Shown piece after piece: positions 56,553 to 64,000 of a stretch of DNA of 64,000 nucleotides. A program made the translations under genes and the position numbers. The notes beneath the pieces were generated by a model, which was not told the DNA's origin, ran no database searches, and saw only the letters and a program-made list of their open reading frames with translations. Every line of letters begins with the position of its first letter. Position 1 is the stretch's first letter. The stretch comes from JAAYDI01 sp052034005 (GTDB lineage Bacteria > Planctomycetota > Planctomycetia > Pirellulales > Pirellulaceae), in contig JBPOJB010000001.1 of the NCBI GenBank assembly GCA_052034005.1, positions 1 to 64,000 on the forward strand, written 5' to 3'.

Positions 56553-58010
56553 CTAGAAATCCAGCTGGGCCCGCAGGGCGACCACGTCCAGCTCGGCGTC
56601 GTCACGGTGGGCGTTCGGCGAGTCGTTGGAGTGGATGTAGTTGAGCATTAGCCGGGCATACGGTGTGAGATACCAGTTGACCCCGAACGTGTGGTCGGAC
56701 GCGGCGCCGCCGGCGATGCCGCCCTGGTCCAGGTCGATCCAGGAGTAGCGGTAGGTGAGCTCCCAGGCGCCCCTGCCCGTGTAGATGGCGCCTGCTTGAT
56801 CCCGCACCCGGAAGAAGTTCTCGAATGGCTTGATACGCTCGAATCGCCCCTCGCGACGATTGTACGCGCGACATTCGCCCGTCAGAAAGAAGCTGGACAA
56901 CACATAGCCGCCGTGAAACGTCGGGTCGGAATAGCCGGTGTCGCGGTTGTACCCGTGCAGGAAATACTCGGCCTGCATCGAGAACGGTCCGTACACCAGT
57001 GCGATTTCCGGCACGGCGGTCCACGCACTGTGCACATGGTCCAACGTGTCCAGCGGGCCGATCCGCGTGTCGACCACGCACGGCCCGACGCCCACTTCCG
57101 CGCGCGTCCGGATGCGCTGCGTCGAGGCCGTCAAGTCGCAGTACCGACAACCCATGCCCAGATGCAGCAAGCGGCGACCGTCCGTGGCCTCGTCGTACCA
57201 GGGCGTCCAGGTGATGCGGGCGGTCCCGGCCGTGCCGTCGTTGGCCAGCGTTGCATCCTCCGCCACGTACGGCGGCGTGTCCTGACCGGCGGCAAACACG
57301 CCGATCGCCCAGGTGACTCGCTCGTTCTCGGTGTAGCCGAACGTCGACGCGCCGGTGTTGAAGCCGGGGATGAAGGTGTCGGGCAGCGAACGCTCCATGA
57401 ACGTTATGAACCGCGAGCTGATCATCTGGTCCAGGCTGAGCGGCTCCTTGAAGTGGCCCACGCGGATATGCTGGAGCACGGGCAACTCCTTCACCTGCAG
57501 ATAGACGTCTCGGGCCGCGATTAAGGACAGGTCCTGCGGATCGCGCACGGCGAAATCCATCTCCATCTTGTACGACATGACCTCAAAGGCTTCGCCCTGA
57601 GCGCCCAGGCGGATACTGCGGAAATAGGTCGTGTCCTTGGCGTCGCCGAATACCGCCTGGCTCTGCGCGTCCTGCTTGAAGAGAGCCGAATCGGCGTAGG
57701 CGCGTCCGATCACCTGGATCGTGGGCTTCGTGCTCGCGGACTTCTTGTCTTGTTTGGCTTTGTCTTCGATCTTCTGGAGCGACGCTTCCAGGTTCGCCAG
57801 GCGCCTCGACAGGTCGGTTTCCCGGGCCGTGAAATCCGCCGCGGCGAACGGCTGCCAGCTCCCCGGCGGCGCGTCGGCCATCGCCAGGCCGGAGGCAGGA
57901 CCGGCAGCGCCTGGAGACCAGGACGGCTCCTGTCCACGGGCGGGTGCGGCACCACAAGCGACAGCCAGGGCCAGCGTCCAGGCCAGCCGATGTTTCAGGC
58001 ATCCGAGCAT
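56553..58010 (-). CDS. OprO/OprP-family phosphate-selective-type porin
   Basis: A 485-residue outer-membrane protein. Signal peptide LAWTLALAVACGAAPARG. A coiled-coil segment (LSRRLANLEASLQKIEDKAK, about 65-90) precedes the barrel, which has the family's KMEMDFAV, VYLQVKELPVLQHIRVGHFK and ERSLPDTFIPGFNTG segments and a C-terminal VVALRAQLDF ending. The family covers anion channels; phosphate or polyphosphate specificity is not proven by sequence. It converges with the glycoside hydrolase gene. Confidence 0.9.
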   Translation of the reverse strand: MLGCLKHRLAWTLALAVACGAAPARGQEPSWSPGAAGPASGLAMADAPPGSWQPFAAADFTARETDLSRRLANLEASLQKIEDKAKQDKKSASTKPTIQVIGRAYADSALFKQDAQSQAVFGDAKDTTYFRSIRLGAQGEAFEVMSYKMEMDFAVRDPQDLSLIAARDVYLQVKELPVLQHIRVGHFKEPLSLDQMISSRFITFMERSLPDTFIPGFNTGASTFGYTENERVTWAIGVFAAGQDTPPYVAEDATLANDGTAGTARITWTPWYDEATDGRRLLHLGMGCRYCDLTASTQRIRTRAEVGVGPCVVDTRIGPLDTLDHVHSAWTAVPEIALVYGPFSMQAEYFLHGYNRDTGYSDPTFHGGYVLSSFFLTGECRAYNRREGRFERIKPFENFFRVRDQAGAIYTGRGAWELTYRYSWIDLDQGGIAGGAASDHTFGVNWYLTPYARLMLNYIHSNDSPNAHRDDAELDVVALRAQLDF

Positions 58011-58610
58011 GCGATGGGTTCTCCGCCGAAAAGGACGGTGGTCCGGGGCTGACCTCGCGATGGCCGCAGGGCAGGCTGGATCGCCCGGCGCGACGACCCA
58101 TACCGCGATGCCGCCATAGGTGACATCAATGGCATCCTCGGAATAAATGTCGGAAGCGGAATGTTCGGGAGTACAGCCTGGATTGGAGCGGCACCGCGTC
58201 TTGACTCAGCGTTGTACGCCGCAAGACCGCTACAGACATAACAGCCCGCAGGGATTGACAGGCCGAGTGAGCGTAGGGCGGCCGTCCAGACCGGCCATGC
58301 GCCAGAGTCACTGTGGCCGGGTCGTCGGGTGGGAATGGGGGATCAGCGGGCGGTTCATATGCCCGCCGCGGCCGGGAGTGCGGGTGCTCCGCCGTGCCGG
58401 CCGGGTGACACGCCGCGTGCCTCGGCAGGCCGGGTCGCGGGCCGGGCGGCTTGGGGGTTCTGGGCGACAAACTTTTCCGCCGCGTACTCGGCATGGGCGG
58501 GCGTGTCGTTTATCATAAAGCGATGCCAGCGGCGTATTGGCCGCCCTACACGCGCACGCCTATGCTGCACACCTGCTCGCCTCCACTTAAGCAACAACAG
58601 GAGACACGGT
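58011..58610. other. 600-bp gap before the beta-propeller cytochrome gene
   Basis: No credible gene. An open frame continues into the following coding region but shows no similarity upstream of the ATG at 58611. A TTGACA occurs at 58255-58260 without a matching -10, and a short palindrome tttatcataaa is at 58510-58520. The promoters of the porin (minus strand) and the cytochrome gene (plus strand) must lie here. Confidence 0.45.
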
Positions 58611-60554
58611 ATGAGTTTCCGCGGTATTCCAGGGTCGGCTTGGCAGCGGACCATGGTCTTTTTTGCTGTCTGCGCATTGTGCTCTGGTCCGCTCAAGGGT
58701 GAGCCGGGCAAGTACCTGGGCCCGATCGACGTCGTGGCATCGCCCGATCAGACGTGTTTGTACGTGGTGGAGCTGGATGCGCAGCGCATTGACGTGCTGG
58801 ACCTGGCGACCGGCCAGGTGGCGCGCAGCATGGCGTGCCCCGAGTCGCCGACAGGCCTGGCCTTATCGGCCGACGGCAGCATGCTCTATGTGACCTGCGG
58901 CGTCTCCCGTGGGATGGTGTGCGTGATCGAGGCGAGCACGGGCAATGCGCTCAACACGATCGCGGTCGGGCACAGCCCGTGTGCTCCCACGCTGTTGCCG
59001 GACGGGAAGCACCTGTTCGTGTGTAACCGGTTCAACAACGACGTGTCGGTTGTGGACCTGGGCGCCGGCGTGCAGGTCGCGCGTGTGCCGGTGCTGCGCG
59101 AGCCGGTGTCGAGCGCCGCGACGCCCGACGGCGCGCTGGTCGTGGTTGCCAACCTGTTGCCTACGGACCCGTCGGATGGCGACACGGTCGCGGCCGAGAT
59201 CTCGGTCATCCAGACGGGGGATCTGGCCACAACGGCGATCCGGTTGCCAAACGGCAGTTCGAGCGTGCGGGGCGTGTGCGTGTCGCCGGACGGGAAGTAC
59301 GCCTACGCGGTCCATCTGCTGTCGCGTTACCGCATGCCGACGACTCAGCTGGAACGCGGCTGGATGAACACGAACGCGTTGAGCGTGATCGATCTGGCGA
59401 GCCGGACGCTGGTCAACACGGTGTTGCTCGATGAGATCGACCTGGGCGCGGCCAATCCGTACGCGGTCAAGACATCGGCTGATGGCAACGTGATCTATGT
59501 CACGCATGCCGGCACGCACGAATTGAGTGTGATCAACGCGCAGGGTCTGCTGCAGAAGCTGGCCAGCATTCCCAAGACGATGGAGGAGGCGAAGGCCCAG
59601 GGGCGTGTGAATGTGGCGGGCACCTATGCCTCGACGACGGTCGTCGACGTGCCGAACGACCTGACCTTCCTGGTGGACCTGCGGCAGCGGCTGAGCTTGC
59701 GCAAACGCGGGCTGCCGGGCGTGGCGGCCGAGAAGTACCCGTTGATCAACGGGCCGCGTGGCCTGGAGGTGGTGGGATCGAAGGTCTACGTCGCGATCTA
59801 TTTCAGCGACGCGATCGCGATGGTCGACATGGAGAGCAGCCTCTATGACAAGGTGACGTTGCTCCCGCTCGGGCCGGCGCCGGAGTTGACGATGGTGCGG
59901 CGCGGCGAGATGTACTTCCACGACGCGGACATCTGTTTTCAGCAGTGGCAGAGCTGCGCGAGTTGCCATCCGGACATTCGAGTTGACGGGTTGAATTGGG
60001 ACCTGCTGAACGACGACATCGGGACCCCCAAGAACACCAAGTCCATGCTGCTGACCTATCAGACGCCGCCCGCGATGAGCGCCGGCGTGCGCATGACGGC
60101 GGAAGAAGCGACCCGGGCGGGGATCGAACATATCCAATTCGCGGTGCCTCCCAAGGAAGATATGGTCCCGGAGTCGATCGACGAGTTCCTCAAGGCGCTC
60201 ACGCCGGTGCCCAGCCCGCACCTGGTGGACGGCCAGCTGAGCGCCGCAGCAGAGCGCGGCAAGCAATTGTTCTTCTCGGAGAAGGTCGGCTGTGGAACAT
60301 GCCACCCCGCGCCGCTTTACACCGACTTGAAAATGCATGATGTGGGCTCGAGCGTCCCCTACGACCGGCGGGTGGACTTTGACACGCCCACGCTGGTCGA
60401 AGTCTGGCGGACGGCCCCCTACATGCACGACGGGCACTACACGACGATCAAGGACCTGCTCGTGGCCGGCCGGCACGGGGCGCGCAACGGGGAACTCGAT
60501 GGGCTGACCGAGCAGGATTTGAATGATCTCGTGGAGTTCGTCCTGTCACTGTGA
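58611..60554 (+). CDS. Exported beta-propeller/di-heme cytochrome c protein
   Basis: A 647-residue protein. ATG 58611 has AGGAG six bases upstream and starts a signal peptide (TMVFFAVCALCSGPLKG). Residues 35-410 form a YVTN/lactonase-type propeller with repeats such as VVASPDQTCLYVVELDA, LALSADGSMLYVTC and VSPDGKYAYAV. The C-terminal 200 residues contain two heme c sites, CASCH and CGTCH, separated by about 110 residues, as in MauG/di-heme cytochrome c peroxidase-like domains. Probably a periplasmic redox enzyme; the donor and substrate are unknown. The 3' end overlaps the convergent YceH-like gene by nine bases. Confidence 0.9.
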   Translation: MSFRGIPGSAWQRTMVFFAVCALCSGPLKGEPGKYLGPIDVVASPDQTCLYVVELDAQRIDVLDLATGQVARSMACPESPTGLALSADGSMLYVTCGVSRGMVCVIEASTGNALNTIAVGHSPCAPTLLPDGKHLFVCNRFNNDVSVVDLGAGVQVARVPVLREPVSSAATPDGALVVVANLLPTDPSDGDTVAAEISVIQTGDLATTAIRLPNGSSSVRGVCVSPDGKYAYAVHLLSRYRMPTTQLERGWMNTNALSVIDLASRTLVNTVLLDEIDLGAANPYAVKTSADGNVIYVTHAGTHELSVINAQGLLQKLASIPKTMEEAKAQGRVNVAGTYASTTVVDVPNDLTFLVDLRQRLSLRKRGLPGVAAEKYPLINGPRGLEVVGSKVYVAIYFSDAIAMVDMESSLYDKVTLLPLGPAPELTMVRRGEMYFHDADICFQQWQSCASCHPDIRVDGLNWDLLNDDIGTPKNTKSMLLTYQTPPAMSAGVRMTAEEATRAGIEHIQFAVPPKEDMVPESIDEFLKALTPVPSPHLVDGQLSAAAERGKQLFFSEKVGCGTCHPAPLYTDLKMHDVGSSVPYDRRVDFDTPTLVEVWRTAPYMHDGHYTTIKDLLVAGRHGARNGELDGLTEQDLNDLVEFVLSL

Positions 60555-61280
60555 CGGGCAACTCGCGTTGCGCAGCGCCTGCCATTCGTTGTGCAGCTGC
60601 TCGACTTGCGAGCGCAGCTGGGCCACTTCCGCCTGCAGCGCCGCGAACTGTTCCGCCGTGACGTCGGGCGCGCCCGATCGCGACGCGGTCCGGGCGACGT
60701 CCGGGCCCGCCGCCCGGCGTCCGGATGCGAACTGCTGCTTGAGTTCCTCGAGCCGCTCCGGCGTGTACAGGTTGTGCGTGACGACCTGGCCGCGTCCGGC
60801 GGGAGTGAGCATGACGACCAACTGCTTGCCCTCCAGCGAATCGAGGACGAGGCGCAGCGCGTTCAGGTCGGGAATCGGCTCCATCCGTGAGGCGTGGCCA
60901 CGCAACTCGCCGACCGTCTGTTCGCCGCGCAGCAGCAGTTCGGCCATCACCGCCAATTCGACCTTGTCCACGCCCAGCCATTCGTAGAGATAATGCCGGA
61001 ACTTGGGCACCCGCCCGCCCGACTGCACCTCGGCCACCGCGCCCATCTCGCGCAGTTCGCTGAGCGCCTGCTCGACATCGTCCGGCGTCAGGTCCATGAG
61101 CGGCGCGCGATTCGACTTCTGGTTGCAACCGTTGGTCAGCGCGTTGAGCGTCAGCGGATAGGCATCAGGAGTCGTCTTGGCCTTCTCGACTAGGACGCCG
61201 GCCACGCGGCGCTGGATCGCCGTGAGCGGTTGCCATCGTCTCGGCGACGGCGCGCTCGAGGAGGACATGTCAATGCTCAT
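60546..61280 (-). CDS. YceH-like (DUF480) winged-helix protein
   Basis: A 244-residue protein. The DUF480 core has LTAIQRRVAGVLVEKAKTTP at the N-terminus, YPLTLNALTNGCNQKSNR, then LMDLTPDDVEQAL, FRHYLYEWLGV and LAVMAELLLRGEQTVGELR, which form two winged-helix domains. A C-terminal coiled coil (about 205-235) is visible. The function is unknown; homologues are widespread in bacteria. The start could also be ATG 61268. Confidence 0.92.
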   Translation of the reverse strand: MSIDMSSSSAPSPRRWQPLTAIQRRVAGVLVEKAKTTPDAYPLTLNALTNGCNQKSNRAPLMDLTPDDVEQALSELREMGAVAEVQSGGRVPKFRHYLYEWLGVDKVELAVMAELLLRGEQTVGELRGHASRMEPIPDLNALRLVLDSLEGKQLVVMLTPAGRGQVVTHNLYTPERLEELKQQFASGRRAAGPDVARTASRSGAPDVTAEQFAALQAEVAQLRSQVEQLHNEWQALRNASCPSQ

Positions 61281-61484
61281 CTTTCGCGTACTCCCTCACC
61301 AGAATGCCCGCTCCGGCACCCGACGCGTCGGCCGGCCCCATCGCTGCCGGCGCCGTGCGCCCGGCCGCGAGCGCAACAGAGAATCTACGCGGTCGAGGGG
61401 GATGTTACAAGCACCCCCGGGGGAAGGCCCCGGCTCGCTGTGGTCGGGCGTCAGGGAGGCAGGTAGGCGGCCGCCCTGCTGCCC

Positions 61485-62318
61485 TCAGCGCCGCAGCTGC
61501 TCGCCGTCCAGCGCGCCCATCACCAGCCGGGTCAGGCGCGGCTGAGCGTCTCGGGCGATCGCCAGGATGTGATCGATATCGACCGGCTTGAGCATGTCGG
61601 GCAAGCACATGTCCGTGATGATGGACAAGCCGAGCACTCGCAGGCCCGCGTGGACCGCGACGATCACTTCCGGCACGGTCGACATGCTCACCACGTCCGC
61701 GCCGATTGTGCGCAGGAACCGGTACTCGGCACGCGTCTCGAGACTCGGACCGGAGAGCGCCACGAACACGCCCTTGTGCGCCGTGATGTTCTCGCGGCGC
61801 GCGACGGCCAGCACGCGATCGACAAGCGCCGGGTCGTACGGCTGACACATGTCGGGGAACCGCGGTCCCAGCCGTTCGTCGTTCACGCCGATCAGCGGGT
61901 TGTCACCCATCAAGTTGATGTGGTCTTCGATCGCCACCAGGTCGCCGCAGCGGTAGTCGGGGTTCAGCCCCCCGCCGGCATTCGACACGATCAGCAGTTC
62001 GGCGCCCGCCGCCTTCATCACGCGGACCGGGAAGGTGATCTGCCGGAGCGAGTAGCCTTCGTATCTGTGGAACCGGCCTTCCATGACCATGACGGGGACA
62101 TCTTGGAGCAGCCCACAGACCAGTCGTCCACGGTGGCTGATCGCCGTCGAATTGACGAAGTGCGGGATCCGGTCGTAGTCGATCATCGCCTCGACCTGGA
62201 CCTGTTCGACCAGGTCCCCCAGGCCGGTGCCCAGGATGATGCCCGCATGCGGACGCCGAGTCCAACGCGCGCGGACCGCCGCGGCGGCCGTCTCGATCTG
62301 CTCGTACAACTCCGACAT
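61485..62318 (-). CDS. punA: Purine nucleoside phosphorylase
   Basis: A 277-residue trimeric-type PNP. Motifs: GIILGTGLGDLVEQV (phosphate binding), STAISHRGRLVCG, MEGRFHRYEGYSLRQITFPVRVM, the base/ribose site SNAGGGLNPDY and GPSLETRAEYRFLRTIGADVVSMSTVPE. The last is the signature of this family. It converts purine nucleosides plus phosphate to base and ribose-1-phosphate. ATG 62318 is the start in line with relatives (MSELYEQIETAA). Confidence 0.95.
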   Translation of the reverse strand: MSELYEQIETAAAAVRARWTRRPHAGIILGTGLGDLVEQVQVEAMIDYDRIPHFVNSTAISHRGRLVCGLLQDVPVMVMEGRFHRYEGYSLRQITFPVRVMKAAGAELLIVSNAGGGLNPDYRCGDLVAIEDHINLMGDNPLIGVNDERLGPRFPDMCQPYDPALVDRVLAVARRENITAHKGVFVALSGPSLETRAEYRFLRTIGADVVSMSTVPEVIVAVHAGLRVLGLSIITDMCLPDMLKPVDIDHILAIARDAQPRLTRLVMGALDGEQLRR

Positions 62319-62516
62319 CGTCCCACTCGCTGTCCACGGTTTCATGGGTGGCTGGAGGCGCGCGTCGCGCGCAACGCCCGCCACCCGGGTTCCCAGATAT
62401 GATGAAGATCCAGAGTAGCCGACCGGGGCGGTTGCCGGCAAGTACCGGTCTGCCGGTCGACGATCCGGGCGTCCGCAGAGTGTTCTGCAACTGGCGGAGA
62501 GAGTGTCGTTTATCTG

Positions 62517-64000
62517 TCACTGCGAGAGCCCCAGATCGTCCGACTGGGACTGCTCGAGCGCCTTGTCGGTGCTGGTCGGATCCACTCGGCGGCAGGTTTC
62601 TGTCAATCGGTCGGCGATTTCCCGCATCTCGTCGCGCCACGCGAGTGGATCCTGGTCGGGAGGGCTCAGCTGGGTGAATTCGCCGATCAGCAGGATCAGC
62701 CGCAGCAGGTGGCGAAAGAGGATGCCCTCCTGCTTCTGCAGCTGCTTGCCGATGATGTACTTGTTGAAATCGCCCCCGAACTCCAGCAGCTCACCGGCCG
62801 CCCACACGCCGCGCGTGCGCAGGTCGTGCACGCCGGGGAAGTCGTTGTCGAACCACAGGCGCAGCTTGTCGGCCAACGTCAGCACATATACGGGTTCTTC
62901 CTCGTAAAACGCGCGCGGCCCGTCACGCACCTCCGGCTCGGCCACGCCCAGTTGCTCGGCCGTGACCAGGCCGAGCTGCAGCAGGTGGATGTCCAGGCGG
63001 GTGGTGGCCAGCGGCCCCGGGGGCAGTTCCTCGTGGCCCGGGACGTGCAGGTGGTAGGCGACGGCGGGCGGCATCTCCAGGACGCTCTCCAGCGCCTGGA
63101 GCCGCTCGTTCCGGTCGGCGATGCCCAGCTGGTTGACCAGGAAGACCCCGTAGAGCGGATTGACGCCGCGCAGCAGGAGCAGCTTCTGCAGGTCGGGCGT
63201 GGGGCGGGCCAGGTGCGGCCGGTAATGGTCCGGCCCGTCGCCGACAGCCGCCGCGGGCGCGGCATCCGGCCCGCTGTGCGCCGCGGGCGCCTGCCCGACC
63301 TTGGGCGGTTCAGGCTCCAATTCCACGTACCCGGCCGTCCACAAGGTCAGCAGCATCCGGTCGACTTCCTTCTGGCTGGCTTCCAGTCGCTTGCCGGTGA
63401 GCAGTCGCTTGGCCACGAGTTCGCGGATCTTGTCGACTTCGCTGGAGGCGTCGAGCCAGTAGGCGAGCAGCCGCCAGGGGAGCGCTCCGCGGCTGGCCAG
63501 GCGGCCGGGCGGCGCGCTCTTCAACTGCTGGAATTGGCTTTCCGTCCAATACTGTTCGGTGCTGCGGCGCGTGGGCATCTTCCTCTTGAGCGCCTTCTTG
63601 GCCTGGCGCAGCTTCGGGTCGGGTGTGTCGTCGGGGATGCTGTCATACTTCTCGCGCCAGCGCAGGATCTTGACATCGTCCTCGTGGGCCAGCGCGAAGA
63701 CATATCCCTGCGCGTCATACTGAGGCCGGCCCGCACGGCCGAAGATCTGGTGCGCGCTGCTGGAATCGATCAGCTTCTTCTCGCCCGGCGGGCCCTTCAA
63801 CAGCTCCGGGACGACGACGCTGCGGGCCGGCAAATTGATCCCGGCCGACAGCGTCTCGGTACAGATCGTCAAGGCCAGCAACTTGCGCTGGAACAGCTCC
63901 TCCACGATGCGTTTGTACTTGGGCAGCACGCCGGCATGATGCACGCCGACGCCGCGCAACAGCAGCTGGCGCAGCTTCGGACCCGCCCCCTGCGACCAAT
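62517..64000 (-). CDS. Ski2-like DExH-box helicase, C-terminal part (runs off window)
   Basis: Partial gene; 494 codons are visible, open to the window edge. The start of the visible part, GVGVHHAGVLPKYKRIVEE, is the helicase C-terminal domain. It is followed by TETLSAGINLPARSVV and the QxxGRxGR motif (HQIFGRAGRPQYDAQGY), as in Ski2/Mtr4/Brr2-type superfamily 2 helicases. The remaining 330 residues hold the winged-helix and helical regions and a Pro/Ala-rich linker. The N-terminal ATPase domain with Walker motifs lies beyond 64000. Confidence 0.9.
   Translation of the reverse strand, partial: WSQGAGPKLRQLLLRGVGVHHAGVLPKYKRIVEELFQRKLLALTICTETLSAGINLPARSVVVPELLKGPPGEKKLIDSSSAHQIFGRAGRPQYDAQGYVFALAHEDDVKILRWREKYDSIPDDTPDPKLRQAKKALKRKMPTRRSTEQYWTESQFQQLKSAPPGRLASRGALPWRLLAYWLDASSEVDKIRELVAKRLLTGKRLEASQKEVDRMLLTLWTAGYVELEPEPPKVGQAPAAHSGPDAAPAAAVGDGPDHYRPHLARPTPDLQKLLLLRGVNPLYGVFLVNQLGIADRNERLQALESVLEMPPAVAYHLHVPGHEELPPGPLATTRLDIHLLQLGLVTAEQLGVAEPEVRDGPRAFYEEEPVYVLTLADKLRLWFDNDFPGVHDLRTRGVWAAGELLEFGGDFNKYIIGKQLQKQEGILFRHLLRLILLIGEFTQLSPPDQDPLAWRDEMREIADRLTETCRRVDPTSTDKALEQSQSDDLGLSQ

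Noticed and set aside
58329..58610. N-terminal extension of the propeller/cytochrome protein
   Set aside because: The ATG at 58611 has AGGAG six bases upstream and begins a proper signal peptide; the upstream translation is Arg/Gly-rich noise.

Overview
The window is GC-rich, densely coded chromosomal DNA with the marks of a free-living member of the Planctomycetota. The strongest are a DUF1559 pseudopilin-like protein starting with a [17 protein letters not shown] prepilin signature (33261-34298) followed by a small transthyretin-like lipoprotein, a BBP7-type outer-membrane barrel (36075-37370), two Tat-exported Gfo/Idh/MocA oxidoreductases, a ThuA-like protein, a beta-propeller/cytochrome c hybrid and several exported glycoside hydrolases. 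No rRNA, tRNA, CRISPR array, intact insertion sequence or phage gene was recognised. The genus cannot be named from the sequence alone.

Layout. 1-2045 is a gene-poor repeat zone. It holds a decayed frame resembling a transposase C-terminus, about five copies of a GC-rich palindromic repeat (one carrying an inverted segment), a C-tract/G-tract palindrome and a nested multi-hairpin element. 2046-5732 codes for an exported oxidoreductase, a secreted DUF3472-like protein and a secreted metallo-beta-lactamase-fold protein. 5763-18768 is a catabolic island: a fused E1 alpha/beta 2-oxoacid dehydrogenase and a DeoR-type regulator on the minus strand, divergent from E2, E3, a PHP-like protein, a class II aldolase/short-chain dehydrogenase fusion, an oversized zinc alcohol dehydrogenase with two nucleotide-binding halves, and a mannitol-dehydrogenase-family protein. 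I infer cleavage of a phosphorylated polyol or deoxysugar, with the resulting 2-oxoacid oxidised to acyl-CoA. 18825-25413 adds a methyltransferase and sugar-phosphate genes (arabinose-5-phosphate isomerase, NagB, transketolase, transaldolase).

25489-38965 holds mainly exported or envelope proteins: oxidoreductase, ThuA-like protein, M64 peptidase, a GH16 gene reduced to its two ends, gluzincin-type peptidase, DUF1559/lipoprotein pair, HAF-repeat protein, BBP7 barrel and leucine-rich-repeat protein. It also contains a cold-shock-domain protein and a WalJ-like metallo-hydrolase.

39431-49231 is the most unusual part. It contains an AAA ATPase with an N-terminal winged-helix-like region, a REC-GGDEF-CBS protein with a degenerate GGDEF motif, an FHA-EAL protein with a degenerate EAL domain, a 1161-residue Ser/Thr kinase fused to a tubulin/FtsZ-like domain, a small membrane protein and a lid-less Hsp70. 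I read this as a candidate uncharacterised signalling/cytoskeletal module. MoeA and MobA (molybdenum cofactor) follow.

51386-64000 holds a DinB-like protein, a GH140-like glycosidase, a large clan-A-like glycoside hydrolase, an OprO/P-type porin, the beta-propeller/cytochrome c protein, a YceH-like protein, purine nucleoside phosphorylase and the C-terminal part of a Ski2-like helicase that runs off the right edge. The exported sugar-acting enzymes, porin and sugar-phosphate enzymes together suggest a heterotroph living on plant or algal polysaccharides.
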